The position numbers were made by a program, and so were the translations under genes. Below, piece after piece: positions 25,742 to 36,937 of a DNA stretch of 64,000 bases; position 1 is the first letter of the stretch, and each line of letters starts with the position of its first letter. The stretch is from the NCBI RefSeq assembly GCF_000685965.1, contig NZ_JMLE01000017.1:36519-100518 (forward strand). The letters run 5' to 3'. The notes under the pieces are model-generated. The model did no database searches. It was given only the letters and a program-made list of their open reading frames with translations, and had not been told where the DNA came from. The stretch comes from Arthrobacter sp. UNC362MFTsu5.1. Its GTDB lineage: Bacteria; Actinomycetota; Actinomycetes; Actinomycetales; Micrococcaceae.

Positions 25742-27217
25742 ATGATTGCATTTACTGCGGCGGAAATTGCCGAAATTACAGACGGCCGCCTTGCCGCCGA
25801 ACCGACCATCACGCCCACGGCAGTGGTCACGGATTCCCGGGAAGCCACGGAGGGGTCCCTCTACGTGGCGAAGCCCGGGGAGACTGCTGACGGCCACGAC
25901 TTCATCGGCGCAGCCTTCGAACGCGGCGCTGTCCTTGCCCTGGTGGAACGGGACGCTGCCGATCACTCCGGCACTCCCTACCCCTCCATTGTGGTGGAAG
26001 ACGCGGTCCTCGCCATGGGCGCCCTGGCCGCTGAATCCGTGCGCCGGATCCGGGCCCGCCGCGAGGCCGAAGGCTCGGAATTCACGGTAATCGGCATCAC
26101 CGGTTCGGCCGGAAAAACCACCACCAAGGACCTCCTCGCCGGAATCCTTTCCGCCGAAGGCAACACTGTCTCCCCCCAGGGTTCCTACAACGGCGAAGTG
26201 GGAGTTCCGCTGACCGTATTCAAGGCCGGATTCGACACCCGTTACCTTGTGATCGAGATGGGTGCCACCGGGGTGGGCCACATCCGCTACCTCGCAGAGA
26301 TGGTCCGGCCCGAGATCGGGGTGGTCCTCGGCATCGGTACCGCCCATGCCGGGGAGTTTGGCGGCGTCGACAACATCGCCGTTGCCAAAGGCGAACTTGT
26401 AGAAGCCCTCCCGGACAGCGGGACCGCCGTGCTCAACCTCGACGACGGGCGCGTCGCCGCCATGACAAGCAGGACGAAGGCGAACGTCCTGGGATTTTCC
26501 GCGCAGGCCGCAGATGACGTCCCGGCTGCCGGACTGCGCGCCGTCCACGTGGAGACGAATGCGGCAGGAAATCCCGAGTTCGAACTTAACTTCCCCGGCA
26601 ACGCCGCGGGGTACCAGGTCCGCAGCCGGCTGATCGGTGCGCACCATGTCACCAACCTCCTGGCAGCAGCCGGTGCAGCCTATGCCGCAGGCATCCCGGC
26701 GGAACGGATCACCGCGTCACTCAGTGCACAGACCGCAGCCAGCCGGTGGCGGATGGAACGCACAGAGCGGCCTGACGGCGTCACCATCATCAACGATGCC
26801 TACAACGCCAACCCTGAATCGATGCGCGCCGCGCTGCGGACGCTGGCGGACCTGGGCCGCGGACGCCGCACCTGGGCCGTGCTGGGCGCCATGCTGGAAC
26901 TGGGCGACGAGTCCATCCGGGAGCACATGGCAGTGGGCACCCAAGTGGTGCGGCTCAACATTTCCCGCCTGGTGGTTGTTGGCCGCGAGGCGCGTTCGCT
27001 CTACGTTTCCGCCGTCAACGAAGGCTCATGGGGGGACGAATGCGTCTTCGCGGAGTCCGTGGACGAAGCCTACGATCTGCTTCAACGGGAACTGGAACCC
27101 GGCGATCTGGTCCTCTTCAAGTCCTCCAACAGCGTGGGACTGAGGCATCTGGGGGATCGGATAGCATTACCCCCACAAGTCCGAGCAACCGCCAATGAAG
27201 GGAGCGAGTCGCTGTGA
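25742..27217 (+). CDS. murF: UDP-N-acetylmuramoyl-tripeptide D-alanyl-D-alanine ligase
   Basis: 491-residue Mur ligase that attaches D-Ala-D-Ala to the UDP-MurNAc tripeptide. It has an N-terminal substrate-binding domain, the ATP motif [33 protein letters not shown] and the C-terminal [14 protein letters not shown]. The ATG is 6 bases after the murE stop with a poor ribosome binding site; TAGAGT lies 11 bases before it, so a secondary promoter is possible. Overlaps mraY by four bases. Confidence 0.95.
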   Translation: MIAFTAAEIAEITDGRLAAEPTITPTAVVTDSREATEGSLYVAKPGETADGHDFIGAAFERGAVLALVERDAADHSGTPYPSIVVEDAVLAMGALAAESVRRIRARREAEGSEFTVIGITGSAGKTTTKDLLAGILSAEGNTVSPQGSYNGEVGVPLTVFKAGFDTRYLVIEMGATGVGHIRYLAEMVRPEIGVVLGIGTAHAGEFGGVDNIAVAKGELVEALPDSGTAVLNLDDGRVAAMTSRTKANVLGFSAQAADDVPAAGLRAVHVETNAAGNPEFELNFPGNAAGYQVRSRLIGAHHVTNLLAAAGAAYAAGIPAERITASLSAQTAASRWRMERTERPDGVTIINDAYNANPESMRAALRTLADLGRGRRTWAVLGAMLELGDESIREHMAVGTQVVRLNISRLVVVGREARSLYVSAVNEGSWGDECVFAESVDEAYDLLQRELEPGDLVLFKSSNSVGLRHLGDRIALPPQVRATANEGSESL

Positions 27218-28323
27218 TTGCACTACTCATCGGCGCCGGGCTGGCCCTGCTGTTTGCATTGGTGGGAACTCCGCTGTTCATCCGTCTGCTGGTTCGGAAG
27301 AGCTACGGCCAGTTCATCCGCGACGACGGACCCACCTCCCATCACACGAAACGCGGCACGCCCACCATGGGCGGCACCGTGGTGGTCTTCGCGGTCCTGC
27401 TGAGCTACGCGCTGACCCACCTCATCATGTGGATGCTGAATCCGCGGTCAGCCGGACCGTCGGCCTCCGCGCTCCTGCTGCTGTTCCTGATGGTGGGAAT
27501 GGGCCTCGTGGGCTTCCTGGACGACTTCATCAAGATTTCCAAGCAACGCAGCCTTGGCCTGAACGCCAAAGCCAAACTGGTGCTGCAGGGCGCCGTCGGC
27601 ATCATTTTCGCCGTCCTGGCATTGAACTTTCCCAATGCGGACGGAGTCACTCCCGCATCCACCCAGATCTCCCTGGTGCGGGACATCCCGTGGCTGAACC
27701 TTGCCTTCGGCGGCACAGTCCTTGGCGCCATCCTGTTTGTCCTGTGGTCCAACCTGATCGTCACTGCGGCCACCAACGGGGTGAACCTCACCGACGGTCT
27801 GGACGGACTGGCTGCCGGGGCATCGGTCATGGTGTTCGGCGCGTACACGCTGATGGGAATCTGGCAGAGCAACCAGGCCTGCGGCTCGCCGCGGCAGGCA
27901 GGCGGCGGCTGCTATTCCGTCCGCGACCCGCTGGACCTGGCACTGCTTGCAGCAATCCTCAGCGCCGCCCTGGTGGGCTTCCTGTGGTGGAACACGTCTC
28001 CGGCGAAGATCTTCATGGGCGACACCGGCTCGCTGGCCATCGGCGGCGCCGTCGCCGGGTTCGCCATCCTGTCCCGGACCGAACTGCTGCTCGCCTTCAT
28101 CGGCGGACTGTTCGTCCTGATCACGCTTTCGGTGATCATCCAGGTGGGCTACTTCAAGATCACCAAGGGCAAGCGCTTCTTCAAAATGGCTCCGCTGCAG
28201 CACCACTTTGAACTCAAGGGCTGGGCGGAAGTCACCGTGGTGGTTCGGTTCTGGATCCTCGGCGGACTCTTCGTCGCCGCAGGCCTTGGCATCTTCTACG
28301 CAGAATGGGTGGTCCTGCTGTGA
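27214..28323 (+). CDS. mraY: Phospho-N-acetylmuramoyl-pentapeptide transferase
   Basis: 369-residue polytopic membrane enzyme that makes lipid I by moving phospho-MurNAc-pentapeptide to undecaprenyl phosphate. Active-site blocks are GFLDDFIKI (aspartate pair), [13 protein letters not shown] and [12 protein letters not shown], and [13 protein letters not shown] is the family C-terminal signature. About ten membrane helices are visible. The GTG at 27214 has AAGGGAGCGAG upstream and overlaps the murF stop. Its stop overlaps the murD start. Confidence 0.95.
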   Translation: MIALLIGAGLALLFALVGTPLFIRLLVRKSYGQFIRDDGPTSHHTKRGTPTMGGTVVVFAVLLSYALTHLIMWMLNPRSAGPSASALLLLFLMVGMGLVGFLDDFIKISKQRSLGLNAKAKLVLQGAVGIIFAVLALNFPNADGVTPASTQISLVRDIPWLNLAFGGTVLGAILFVLWSNLIVTAATNGVNLTDGLDGLAAGASVMVFGAYTLMGIWQSNQACGSPRQAGGGCYSVRDPLDLALLAAILSAALVGFLWWNTSPAKIFMGDTGSLAIGGAVAGFAILSRTELLLAFIGGLFVLITLSVIIQVGYFKITKGKRFFKMAPLQHHFELKGWAEVTVVVRFWILGGLFVAAGLGIFYAEWVVLL

Positions 28324-29906
28324 GCAGTCCAATACCTTCGCCGCTGGCAACGTCCCCCCGGCTCGAGAACCTGGTGAGCTGGGACTCCGACTGGACCGGT
28401 CTCCGTGTGGTCGTGACGGGCATCGGCGTGTCCGGCTTCGCTGCCGCGGACACCCTGATCGAACTCGGTGCCCGCGTGGTGGTGGTGGACGCGGCCACGA
28501 GCCCGAAGGCCCGCGCCCAGGCGGACACGCTGAAGATCGTCGGCGCCGTGGATGTGCTTCTCGGCGAAGACGCCGTGCACACCATGCCGAAGATCGACGG
28601 CCAGAAGCCGGACCTGATCGTGACCTCGCCGGGTTGGCGGCCGGACCAGGCCCTCCTCGCGCTGGCTGCCCGGACCCACATCCCGGTCTGGGGCGATGTG
28701 GAACTCGCCTGGCGGGTGCGTGAGCGGAAGGGCCGCAAGACCGCGGACTGGCTGACCATCACCGGAACAAACGGGAAGACCACCACCGTGGGCCTGACCG
28801 AATCCATGCTGCAGGCCGCCGGGCTCAAGGCCATTGCCGTCGGGAACGTGGGCACGCCCATCCTCGACGCACTGCGCGACCCGGTGGAGTACGACGTCCT
28901 GGCAGTCGAGCTGTCGAGTTTCCAGCTGCACTGGAGCCACTCCGTTTCTCCGGTGGCAAGTGTCTGCCTCAACGTCGCCGAAGACCACGTGGACTGGCAC
29001 GGATCCTACGCCTCGTACCTGGCCGACAAGGCCAAGGTCTATGGGCAGACGCAGAAGGCCTGCATCTACAACGCCGAGCAGATCGAAACCGAACGCATGG
29101 TGGAGGATGCCGACGTCGTGGAAGGCTGCCGCGCCGTTGGATTCACCACGCTGACGCCGGCCATCAGCATGCTCGGCGTGGTCGAGGGCCTCCTGGTGGA
29201 CCGCGCCTTCATCGCCGAGCGCAAGGACAGCGCCGCTGAGCTGGCCGCCATGGCGGACCTCGGTCCGGTGGCCCCGCGCCACATGGTGGCCAACGCCCTG
29301 GCAGCGGCCGCGCTGGTCCGGGCGTACGGCGTGGAACCACAGGCCGTCCGGCAGGGACTGAAGGCCTACATTCCGGGAGAGCACCGGATCCAGCTCGTTG
29401 CCCGCCACAATGATGTGCTGTGGATCAACGACTCGAAAGCAACCAACCCGCACGCCGCGGCGGCGTCCCTGTCGGCGTTCAGCAACGTCATCTGGATTGC
29501 CGGCGGCCTCTCCAAGGGTGTCAGCTACGACGATCTGGTCAAGGAACAGGCATCCCGCTTGAAGGCCGTTGTCCTGATCGGAGCTGACACGGCACCGCTC
29601 TCGGACGCCCTCAAGCGACACGCACCGGATGTCCCCGTGATCGGGCGCAGCAAGGGCGACACTGAAAATGTGCAGTCTGCCGAAACGGACGACGCCGGCA
29701 CGGTGCCCTCGCCGATCTACGGGGAAACTGTGATGGCCCAGGCCGTAGCCGCGGCAGCGCAGCTGGCCTCTCCGGGGGACACTGTGCTGATGGCCCCGGC
29801 GGCTGCTTCCATGGATCAGTTCTCTTCCTACGCTCACCGTGGCGATGCCTTCATTGAAGCTGTCCGCGGGCTCGTGGAAGGGCAGGCTCAGACCGGCGAG
29901 GAGTAA
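28320..29906 (+). CDS. murD: UDP-N-acetylmuramoylalanine-D-glutamate ligase
   Basis: 528 residues, adding D-glutamate to UDP-MurNAc-L-Ala. The ATP motif is [14 protein letters not shown], and [24 protein letters not shown] and [14 protein letters not shown] are conserved family blocks. The GTG at 28320 overlaps the mraY stop (GTGA), which is why I prefer it to the earlier in-frame start at 28305. It is longer than most MurD proteins (about 450 residues), partly from an N-terminal extension of ~20 residues and an insert near residues 445-465 ([20 protein letters not shown]). Confidence 0.93.
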   Translation: MSSPIPSPLATSPRLENLVSWDSDWTGLRVVVTGIGVSGFAAADTLIELGARVVVVDAATSPKARAQADTLKIVGAVDVLLGEDAVHTMPKIDGQKPDLIVTSPGWRPDQALLALAARTHIPVWGDVELAWRVRERKGRKTADWLTITGTNGKTTTVGLTESMLQAAGLKAIAVGNVGTPILDALRDPVEYDVLAVELSSFQLHWSHSVSPVASVCLNVAEDHVDWHGSYASYLADKAKVYGQTQKACIYNAEQIETERMVEDADVVEGCRAVGFTTLTPAISMLGVVEGLLVDRAFIAERKDSAAELAAMADLGPVAPRHMVANALAAAALVRAYGVEPQAVRQGLKAYIPGEHRIQLVARHNDVLWINDSKATNPHAAAASLSAFSNVIWIAGGLSKGVSYDDLVKEQASRLKAVVLIGADTAPLSDALKRHAPDVPVIGRSKGDTENVQSAETDDAGTVPSPIYGETVMAQAVAAAAQLASPGDTVLMAPAAASMDQFSSYAHRGDAFIEAVRGLVEGQAQTGEE

Positions 29907-29908
29907 CA

Positions 29909-31291
29909 ATGGTCAGCACGCCCACCCGTGCCCCGGCTGCCAAGCAGCGGGGTGCCACCCGGCTTCCGCCGGCTTCGCGGACAGGCAAGGCCGCCGGGAC
30001 CCGGCCGCCGTCGCCCCAGGCTACGGCAGGCGGGACTGCCCGGTCAGGGCATGTGCCTCCGCTGGCCAGGCTCCGCGGCGGCTACCGAAGCTTCTGGGCG
30101 AAGCTGGAAGGAACCGGAAAGTCACGCAACGGTTCCACCTACTACCTCATCCTGGGTTCCACCCTCGCGCTTACGGCCATCGGCATCATGATGGTTCTCT
30201 CCGCCTCCAGCGTCGAGGCCATTGCCGCCGGAGAGTCGCCGTACACGGCAGCCCTCAAACAGGGCATGTTCGCCGCCATCGGGGTGTTCCTGATGTTTGT
30301 GCTCTCGCGGGTTAACGTCGTCTGGCTTAAGCGCCTCGCCTGGCCGGGGATCGCCGGCGCCTATGTGCTCCTGGTCCTTGTGCTGCTCATCGGCACCAGC
30401 ACCAACGGCAACCAGAACTGGATTGAATTCGGCGGCATCACCTTCCAGCCGTCAGAAGCGTCGAAACTGGCCCTTGCACTGTGGATGGCCACGGTGCTGG
30501 CCGTCAAGGCCAAACTGCTCCACCGCTGGCAGCATGTGGTGGTCCCGGTCCTTCCCATTGCCGCCGGCATCATCGGCCTCGTCCTGGCCGGAAATGACCT
30601 CGGCACCGGCATGATCATCATGATGATCATGGCCGCAGCCCTGTTCTTCGCCGGCGTCCCGATCTACATGTTCGGCATTGCGGCTCTGATTGCCGTGGCC
30701 GGTGCCGGGTTCATGGCTGTCACGAGCTCGAACCGGATGTGCCGGATTACCTCGTGGTGGACCGGAAATTCCTGCGGCGAAGGCATCGACGCCAACTATC
30801 AGTCAACCAACGGCCTGTACGGACTGGCCTCCGGGGGCTGGCTCGGGGTCGGCCTGGGGCAGAGCCGGCAGAAGTACAGCTGGATCCCGGAAGCCCATAA
30901 CGACTTCATCTTCGCGATCATCGGCGAGGAACTCGGGCTGGTGGGCACCGTCGTCGTACTCATCCTCTTTGCCATCCTCGGTGCCGCAATCTACCGCGTC
31001 GTGGTGGCGCAGGAGGACCTGTTCCACCGTGTGCTGGCCGGAACCATCATGGTGTGGCTCCTGGGCCAGGCCACGGTCAACATGTCCGTGGTCACCGGGC
31101 TCGTCCCCGTCATCGGCGTGCCACTGCCGTTCATTTCCTATGGCGGTTCGGCGCTGCTGATGTCGCTGTGTGCCGTCGGCGTAGTGTTGTCGTTGGCCCG
31201 GGAACAGATGGCGCCCAGCGTCCAGCCCAAACGGCTGCTCAAGTTCCGCACCAAGGGCGCGCGCCCACACACCTCACGAAAGCGTAAATAG
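29909..31291 (+). CDS. ftsW: Septal peptidoglycan glycosyltransferase FtsW
   Basis: 460-residue SEDS protein that polymerises lipid II at the septum with FtsI. A Pro/Ala/Arg-rich cytosolic N-terminus of about 70 residues precedes roughly ten membrane helices, starting STYYLILGSTLALTAIGIMM. Conserved SEDS blocks are FGGITFQPSEASKLA, PEAHNDFIFAIIGEELGLVG and GLVPVIGVPLPFISYGGSA. GGAG a few bases before the ATG is a clear ribosome binding site. The gap after murD is two bases. Confidence 0.95.
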   Translation: MVSTPTRAPAAKQRGATRLPPASRTGKAAGTRPPSPQATAGGTARSGHVPPLARLRGGYRSFWAKLEGTGKSRNGSTYYLILGSTLALTAIGIMMVLSASSVEAIAAGESPYTAALKQGMFAAIGVFLMFVLSRVNVVWLKRLAWPGIAGAYVLLVLVLLIGTSTNGNQNWIEFGGITFQPSEASKLALALWMATVLAVKAKLLHRWQHVVVPVLPIAAGIIGLVLAGNDLGTGMIIMMIMAAALFFAGVPIYMFGIAALIAVAGAGFMAVTSSNRMCRITSWWTGNSCGEGIDANYQSTNGLYGLASGGWLGVGLGQSRQKYSWIPEAHNDFIFAIIGEELGLVGTVVVLILFAILGAAIYRVVVAQEDLFHRVLAGTIMVWLLGQATVNMSVVTGLVPVIGVPLPFISYGGSALLMSLCAVGVVLSLAREQMAPSVQPKRLLKFRTKGARPHTSRKRK

Positions 31292-31297
31292 CACTTA

Positions 31298-32398
31298 ATG
31301 AATGCCGAGTCTTTGTCAGTAGTCCTTGCCGGCGGCGGAACAGCGGGCCACATCAGTCCGCTGCTGGCCATTGCGGCCGCGTTGCGTGACGCGCGTCCGG
31401 ACGTGCGACTCCTGGCCGTGGGAACGCCCAGCGGGATGGAAACCAGGCTGGTCCCTGCAGCCGGCCTCGAGCTGGCCACCATCGACCGCGTGCCCTTCCC
31501 GCGCAGGCCCTCGCTGGACCTGCTGCGGCTCCCCGGACGGCTGGCGGGCGCGGTCAAACAGGCCGGAAAAATCCTCGACGACGCCCATGCGGACGTTTTG
31601 GTCGGCGTTGGCGGCTACGTCTGCACACCGCTCTACCTCGCGGCCTGGCGCCGCCGGATTCCCGTCGTCATTCATGAGGCCAACACGCGGGCCGGCCTGG
31701 CCAACAAGGTGGGCGCCCGGTTCAGCCATCACGTCGGCGTAGCCTTCGCCGGCACGAAACTCCGCGGGGCGCGCCACGTCGGCATGCCGATGCGCAAGGA
31801 AGTATCCGGGCTGGACCGTGCCGGCTCCCGGCAGGCCGCACGTGACCTGCTGGGGCTCGACCAGGACAAGCCCGCGCTCATCGTCACAGGCGGCTCGTCC
31901 GGTGCGCAGAGCATCAACCGGACCATCGCAGCGTCCGTGGAAGCACTGGCCAAGGCCGGCATCCAGACACTCCACATCACCGGCAAGGGCAAGGCGGTCC
32001 TTGACGGCGACGGCAAGCCCCTCGCCGCGGACGGCTACCGGCAAGTGGAGTACGTCGACAGCATGGAGAACATCTACGCGGCCGCCGACCTGCTGGTGGG
32101 GCGCGCAGGAGCAGCCACCGTCTGCGAAACCGCGGCCGTAGGTGTCCCGGCGGTGTTCGTCCCGCTCCCGATCGGCAACGGCGAGCAGGCCCTCAACGCC
32201 GCCGGGCCGGTAGCGGCGGGAGGGGCGCTGGTGATCGACGACGAATCATTCACGCCCGCATGGGTCAGCAGTGAAATCATCCCCTTGCTGTCGGATCCCG
32301 CCCGCCTGGCGAGGATGGCAGCCAGCGCCGAAGCCCTCGGCATCCGAAACGCAGACCAGCGCATGGCTGGCCTTGTCCTGGAAGCGGTAAGCAAATGA
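31298..32398 (+). CDS. murG: Undecaprenyl-PP-MurNAc-pentapeptide GlcNAc transferase
   Basis: 366-residue GT-B glycosyltransferase on the inner membrane face that turns lipid I into lipid II. The glycine-rich loops are [18 protein letters not shown] and [15 protein letters not shown], with [29 protein letters not shown] and the UDP-GlcNAc site [15 protein letters not shown]. Full family length. Last codons overlap murC by four bases. Confidence 0.95.
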   Translation: MNAESLSVVLAGGGTAGHISPLLAIAAALRDARPDVRLLAVGTPSGMETRLVPAAGLELATIDRVPFPRRPSLDLLRLPGRLAGAVKQAGKILDDAHADVLVGVGGYVCTPLYLAAWRRRIPVVIHEANTRAGLANKVGARFSHHVGVAFAGTKLRGARHVGMPMRKEVSGLDRAGSRQAARDLLGLDQDKPALIVTGGSSGAQSINRTIAASVEALAKAGIQTLHITGKGKAVLDGDGKPLAADGYRQVEYVDSMENIYAAADLLVGRAGAATVCETAAVGVPAVFVPLPIGNGEQALNAAGPVAAGGALVIDDESFTPAWVSSEIIPLLSDPARLARMAASAEALGIRNADQRMAGLVLEAVSK

Positions 32399-33798
32399 CC
32401 ACGCCCACAGCAGCAACGGGCACGCAGAGCCTTGAATCCCTGGGCCGCGTGCACTTCATCGGCGTGGGCGGCGTGGGCATGTCCGCCGTGGCCCGGATCA
32501 TGGTGGCCCGCGGGGTCCCCGTGACCGGCTCCGACGCCAAGGACCTGCCCGTCATGGCGGACCTCGCCGCCGCCGGCGCGGGCATCCATGTGGGGTATGC
32601 CGCGGGCAACCTGGGTGCGGCGCAGTCCGTGGTGGCGGGCTCCGCCATCCGCGCGGACAATCCGGAACTCCTGGCCGCGCGTGACGCCGGGCTGCCTGTG
32701 CTGCACCGGTCCGAGGCACTGGCGGCGACCATGGCAGGCGACCGCGTGGTCACGGTGGCCGGAACACACGGGAAGTCAACCACGACGTCGATGATCACCG
32801 TGCTGCTGCAGGGCGCCGGCCTGGACCCCACGTTTGCAATCGGCGCCAACGTCCCGGCACTGGGGGTCAACGCGGCCAGCGGCACGTCGGACATCTTCGT
32901 TGCCGAGGCCGACGAATCCGACGGATCGTTCCTCAACTACCGTCCGCACATTGCCGTTGTCACCAACGTGGAACCGGACCACCTCGACTACTACGGCACC
33001 GCCGAGGCCGTCTACGAGTCGTTTGACCGCTTCACCGAACTGCTCCCGCCCGACGGCGTCCTGGTGGCCTGCGCCGATGACCCCGGCGCCCGCGCACTGG
33101 CGGAGCGAACAACGGAACGGGGCAACACCCGGGTGGTCACCTACGGCACTGCCGAAGATTCGCAGCTGAGGCTGCACGACGGCGGACCGGGCGACGTGTG
33201 GGTATCCACCCCCGCGGGAAAGTTTGCGCTGGAGCTCCAGGTTCCCGGCCGCCACAACGCCCTCAATGCTGCCGCGGCATTCGCCGTGGCACTCGAGCTG
33301 GGCGTCGACCCCGGCCCCGCCTCCGGTGCCCTGGCCCATTTCTCGGGAGCCTCGCGGCGCTTCGAATTCAAAGGCGAGGGACGGGGTGTCCGGGTCTACG
33401 ATGACTACGCCCACCACCCCACGGAAGTCCGGGCGGCACTCGCTGCGGCACGATCCGTCGCCGGGAACCACAAGGTTCATGTACTCTTCCAGCCGCACCT
33501 GTTTTCCCGCACACGCGAGTTTGCTGCCGAGTTTGCCGAGGCGCTCAACGCTGCAGACACCGCTCTGGTGCTGGACATCTATCCTGCCCGCGAGGATCCC
33601 ATTCCCGGGGTCAGCAGCCAGCTGATCGGTGACCGCCTCTCCGGGGGCGGCCGGCTCGTAGCTGCCGACGAGGCAGTCCGCGCCGTCGTGGCCAACGCTG
33701 CGCCCGGGGACATTGTGCTCACCGCCGGTGCCGGCGACGTCACCGCCTACGGCCCGCTGATCGTGGCGGCACTAGCGGCAGAGGCGCCGGATGCCTAG
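32395..33798 (+). CDS. murC: UDP-N-acetylmuramate-L-alanine ligase
   Basis: 467 residues; adds the first amino acid to UDP-MurNAc. N-terminal Rossmann loop [20 protein letters not shown] motif [23 protein letters not shown] and the C-terminal [14 protein letters not shown] and FQPHLFSRT blocks are all intact. The start overlaps murG by four bases and its end overlaps ftsQ by eight. No ddl or murB lies in the cluster. Confidence 0.95.
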   Translation: MTTPTAATGTQSLESLGRVHFIGVGGVGMSAVARIMVARGVPVTGSDAKDLPVMADLAAAGAGIHVGYAAGNLGAAQSVVAGSAIRADNPELLAARDAGLPVLHRSEALAATMAGDRVVTVAGTHGKSTTTSMITVLLQGAGLDPTFAIGANVPALGVNAASGTSDIFVAEADESDGSFLNYRPHIAVVTNVEPDHLDYYGTAEAVYESFDRFTELLPPDGVLVACADDPGARALAERTTERGNTRVVTYGTAEDSQLRLHDGGPGDVWVSTPAGKFALELQVPGRHNALNAAAAFAVALELGVDPGPASGALAHFSGASRRFEFKGEGRGVRVYDDYAHHPTEVRAALAAARSVAGNHKVHVLFQPHLFSRTREFAAEFAEALNAADTALVLDIYPAREDPIPGVSSQLIGDRLSGGGRLVAADEAVRAVVANAAPGDIVLTAGAGDVTAYGPLIVAALAAEAPDA

Positions 33799-34660
33799 CA
33801 CGCGCCGGCCCACGTACAAGACGGGGGCACCCCCGGGCAAAGGCAAGGCCGAACCGGGAAACGGCCGCGCGGACGTGATTTCCGCGTCCAAGCCCGCGCC
33901 CGCGGCGGAAGGCGCATCAACTCCCGACCGCGCCACGGACAATGTGCTGTCGTTCCCGGAGCCCAAGGGCAGGCGGATCCGGCGGAACATCATCCTGGCG
34001 GTGTGCATCGTCGCTGCACTGGTGGCCGGCCTGCTGGCGGCCGCCGTCTATTCGCCGGTGTTCGCCGTGCAGACGGTGTCCGTGGACGGAACCAAAATGC
34101 TCACGCCGCAGCAGGTCCAGGACGCCCTCGGGCCGCTGCGCGGCAAGCCGCTGCCGCAGGTTCATGACGACGAAGTGAAGCAGTTGCTGCAACCGCTCGT
34201 GCAGGTCAGGGACGTGACCACGGAAGCGCGGCCGCCGTCGGTCTTGGTGGTCCACATCCATGAACGCACCCCGGTGGCCCTGGTGAAACAGGGGGAGGTG
34301 TTCCAGCTTGTTGATGTTGACGGCGTGCAGCTCGGCACCACCCAGGATCCGGACAGCATCCTGCTACCGGTGATCGACGGCGGGGCAGGGGTGATCGGCA
34401 AGGATCTTTTCAAGGCCATCACCGCGGTGCTGGCCGCGCTGCCTGCCGACGTCCTCGCCAGGCTGTCCGATGCGTCGGCGAAATCCGTTGACGCCGTCGA
34501 ACTCAAACTTGTGGACGGACAGACCATTGTCTGGGGCAACGCGGGGGAGAAGGAACTCAAAGCCAAGGTGCTCGAAGCCCTGCTGAAGGCGCCGGCCAAC
34601 CCCAAGAATCCCGTCCAGGTCTACGATGTCAGCGTGCCGCGGCATCCCGTGACACGATAG
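33791..34660 (+). CDS. ftsQ: Cell division protein FtsQ
   Basis: 289-residue bitopic protein. A basic, Pro/Ala-rich cytosolic region of about 70 residues leads to one membrane helix (IILAVCIVAALVAGLLAAAV). Outside it has a POTRA domain (VFAVQTVSVDGTKMLTPQQV, then RDVTTEARPPSVLVVHIHER) and a beta domain (VFQLVDVDGVQLGTT). It links the FtsL/FtsW/FtsI complex. The ATG overlaps murC. A 274-base non-coding region separates it from ftsZ; ftsA is absent, as is normal in this group. Confidence 0.92.
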   Translation: MPSTRRPTYKTGAPPGKGKAEPGNGRADVISASKPAPAAEGASTPDRATDNVLSFPEPKGRRIRRNIILAVCIVAALVAGLLAAAVYSPVFAVQTVSVDGTKMLTPQQVQDALGPLRGKPLPQVHDDEVKQLLQPLVQVRDVTTEARPPSVLVVHIHERTPVALVKQGEVFQLVDVDGVQLGTTQDPDSILLPVIDGGAGVIGKDLFKAITAVLAALPADVLARLSDASAKSVDAVELKLVDGQTIVWGNAGEKELKAKVLEALLKAPANPKNPVQVYDVSVPRHPVTR

Positions 34661-34835
34661 TGGACGGCCTCCCCGCGCAAGCAGCGGGACAGGCATTCAC
34701 CTGCGCTCTGAGACCGGCGGGCCGGCAGCCGTCATCCACGGCGATTTCCGCTCTATTTCGCGGGTATTCCAACGACACGCGGATCAGGTCATTGAATGTC
34801 TCAGGCATAGGAAATAGCGTCACAGCATGAGTTAC

Positions 34836-34868
34836 TTGACATAACTATAACCTTCAAGTCGAAGGTTA
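34836..34868 (+). promoter_or_regulatory. ftsZ upstream element: TTGACA, TATAAC and perfect inverted repeat
   Basis: TTGACA at 34836-34841 is followed by TATAAC at 34846-34851 and by the perfect inverted repeat TAACCTTC-AAGTC-GAAGGTTA at 34848-34868, then GGTT again. The TTGACA has no well-spaced -10, so the exact promoter is unclear. The 8-bp arms could bind a dimeric regulator or form an RNA hairpin in the ftsZ leader. Confidence 0.55.
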
Positions 34869-34934
34869 AGGTTGGAACTTTCAAGCACGACTCCATCAGT
34901 TTTCGCAATAGGACACGAACAAGGGACACGTAAC

Positions 34935-36158
34935 GTGGCAGCTCCGCAGAATTACTTGGCCGTCATCAAGGTCGTCGGCATCGGCGGCGGTGGCGTGAAC
35001 GCAGTCAACCGCATGATCGAAGTCGGTCTCCGCGGTGTCGAATTCATCGCAATCAACACCGATGCCCAGGCTCTGCTCATGAGCGACGCCGACGTCAAAC
35101 TTGACGTCGGCCGCGAGCTGACGCGTGGTCTCGGAGCCGGTGCAAACCCGGAGGTCGGCAAGCAGGCGGCCGAGGACCACGCCGACGAGATCGAAGAGGT
35201 CATCCGTGGCGCGGACATGGTCTTCGTGACCGCCGGCGAAGGTGGCGGCACGGGTACCGGCGGCGCACCGGTCGTGGCCCGCATTGCCCGTTCGCTCGGC
35301 GCGCTCACCATCGGCGTTGTCACCCGCCCGTTCACCTTCGAGGGCCGCCGTCGTGCAGGTTCCGCCGAGGCGGGCATCGACGCCCTCCGCGACGAAGTCG
35401 ACACCCTGATCGTCATCCCCAACGACCGGCTCCTGTCCATCAGCGACCGCAATGTCTCGGTCCTGGACGCCTTCCGCTCCGCCGACCAGGTCCTGTTGTC
35501 CGGTGTCCAGGGCATCACCGACCTGATCACCACCCCGGGCCTGATCAACCTCGACTTCGCAGACGTCAAGTCCGTGATGCAGGGCGCGGGTTCCGCGCTG
35601 ATGGGCATCGGCTCGGCACGTGGAGAGGACCGTGCCGTCAAGGCCGCGGAACTCGCCATCGCTTCACCCCTGCTGGAGGCTTCGATCGACGGCGCCCACG
35701 GTGTCCTGCTGTCCATCCAGGGCGGCTCCGACCTCGGACTCTTCGAAATCAACGAAGCTGCCCGCCTGGTCCAGGAAGTGGCGCACCCCGAAGCCAACAT
35801 CATCTTCGGTGCCGTCATCGACGACGCCCTCGGTGACGAGGCCCGCGTTACGGTCATCGCGGCTGGCTTCGACGACGTCAAAGCCACCTCGCCGTCCATG
35901 GACCAGTCGCAGCCGCAGGCTGCCCCGCAGCGCCCTGCTGCGCCCGCCGCTGCTCCTGCCCCCTCGCAGGCGCCGTCGCAGCACGTTCAGCCCGTACACG
36001 CCGGCATCGGAGCTTCGGGTCTCAGCAACTGGGGTCAGCAGCGTCCCTCTGCCGTCCCCGCCGACTCAGGCTTCGACGTCGACCTTCCCTCGGTAGTGGA
36101 GCCGGACCTTTCCGGCAGCCGCTCGGACGACCTGGATGTCCCGGACTTCCTGAAGTAG
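34935..36158 (+). CDS. ftsZ: Cell division GTPase FtsZ
   Basis: 407-residue tubulin homologue that forms the Z ring. It starts [20 protein letters not shown], and the GTP signature (T4 loop) is [20 protein letters not shown]; the T7 loop region [11 protein letters not shown] carries the catalytic aspartates. A Pro/Gln/Ala-rich linker follows, and the conserved C-terminal peptide DLDVPDFLK is the docking site for SepF. The GTG at 34935 is preceded by AAGGGA. Starting at the upstream ATG (34872) would add 21 residues not seen in the family. The promoter region lies in the gap before it. Confidence 0.97.
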   Translation: MAAPQNYLAVIKVVGIGGGGVNAVNRMIEVGLRGVEFIAINTDAQALLMSDADVKLDVGRELTRGLGAGANPEVGKQAAEDHADEIEEVIRGADMVFVTAGEGGGTGTGGAPVVARIARSLGALTIGVVTRPFTFEGRRRAGSAEAGIDALRDEVDTLIVIPNDRLLSISDRNVSVLDAFRSADQVLLSGVQGITDLITTPGLINLDFADVKSVMQGAGSALMGIGSARGEDRAVKAAELAIASPLLEASIDGAHGVLLSIQGGSDLGLFEINEAARLVQEVAHPEANIIFGAVIDDALGDEARVTVIAAGFDDVKATSPSMDQSQPQAAPQRPAAPAAAPAPSQAPSQHVQPVHAGIGASGLSNWGQQRPSAVPADSGFDVDLPSVVEPDLSGSRSDDLDVPDFLK

Positions 36159-36220
36159 GCACTTCCGGAAGCAGGCATTGGCAGGACGTTTTATCAGCTC
36201 GTCAGTTAGCGGTGTTTTGA

Positions 36221-36937
36221 TTGTTTTGGTGGCGAACCGAAGTCCGGCCCGGCGTCTGGGTGGCATTCACTGACGCCGGGGCCGGAAACCTCGCCCTCCA
36301 CGTGGGGGACGATCCGGTTGAAGTGCGCCGCCGGCGTGAACTCGTTGAGGCCGAAGCAGGCCTGGCGGCGGGCGGCTTCCAGTACATGAACCAGGTGCAC
36401 GGCAATACCGTCGCCTTTATCGGAGACAGCGACGGCGACGGCGAGGCGGCCTGCCCGGCCGCGCCGACCGCTGATGCGATGGTGTCTTCCGGTCGTCCGC
36501 TTGCCGTCATGGTGGCGGACTGCGTCCCGGTCGTCCTTGCCGGGACAACATCGGGGGGACAGCCGGTCCTGGCAGTTGCCCATGCGGGCCGTCCGGGTGT
36601 TGCCAGCGGTGTCCTGCCGGCAACGGTGGAGCGAATGCGCGCCGAGGGGGCCGAAGACATCCGGGCCTGGATCGGCCCGTCAATCTGCGGATCCTGCTAC
36701 GAAGTGCCGGAAGGCATGCGGGACGACGTCGCCGCGGCCGTTCCTGCCACCTGGACCACAACTTCCTGGGGCACCCCCGGCCTGGACCTGCCGGCCGGGG
36801 CGCGCAGCCAGCTGGAAGCCTGCGGGGTCGTCGTGGAGTATTCCGGACCCTGCACCCTCGAAAACGACAATCTGTTCTCCTACCGCGGGAACCCGGCCGC
36901 CGGCCGGTTCGCCGGATTGGTGTGGACCGGTGAGTGA
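36221..36937 (+). CDS. pgeF: Polyphenol oxidase-like protein PgeF (YfiH/laccase domain)
   Basis: 238 residues. It has the family's metal-site motifs: NQVHGNTVAFI, VMVADCVPVV, VAHAGRPG and GPSICGSCYEVPE (with the Cys and His that bind metal). Proteins of this family repair misincorporated L-serine in wall precursors or act as adenosine-type phosphorylases; which applies here is not clear. Its place between ftsZ and yggS is conserved in actinobacteria. The start is a TTG at 36221 giving MFWWRTEVRPGV, the usual opening. It overlaps the next gene by eight bases. Confidence 0.86.
   Translation: MFWWRTEVRPGVWVAFTDAGAGNLALHVGDDPVEVRRRRELVEAEAGLAAGGFQYMNQVHGNTVAFIGDSDGDGEAACPAAPTADAMVSSGRPLAVMVADCVPVVLAGTTSGGQPVLAVAHAGRPGVASGVLPATVERMRAEGAEDIRAWIGPSICGSCYEVPEGMRDDVAAAVPATWTTTSWGTPGLDLPAGARSQLEACGVVVEYSGPCTLENDNLFSYRGNPAAGRFAGLVWTGE

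Noticed and set aside
34661..34934. Minus-strand frame of 64 residues between ftsQ and ftsZ
   Set aside because: It lacks a start signal and overlaps the ftsZ promoter region; non-coding regulatory DNA is a better reading.
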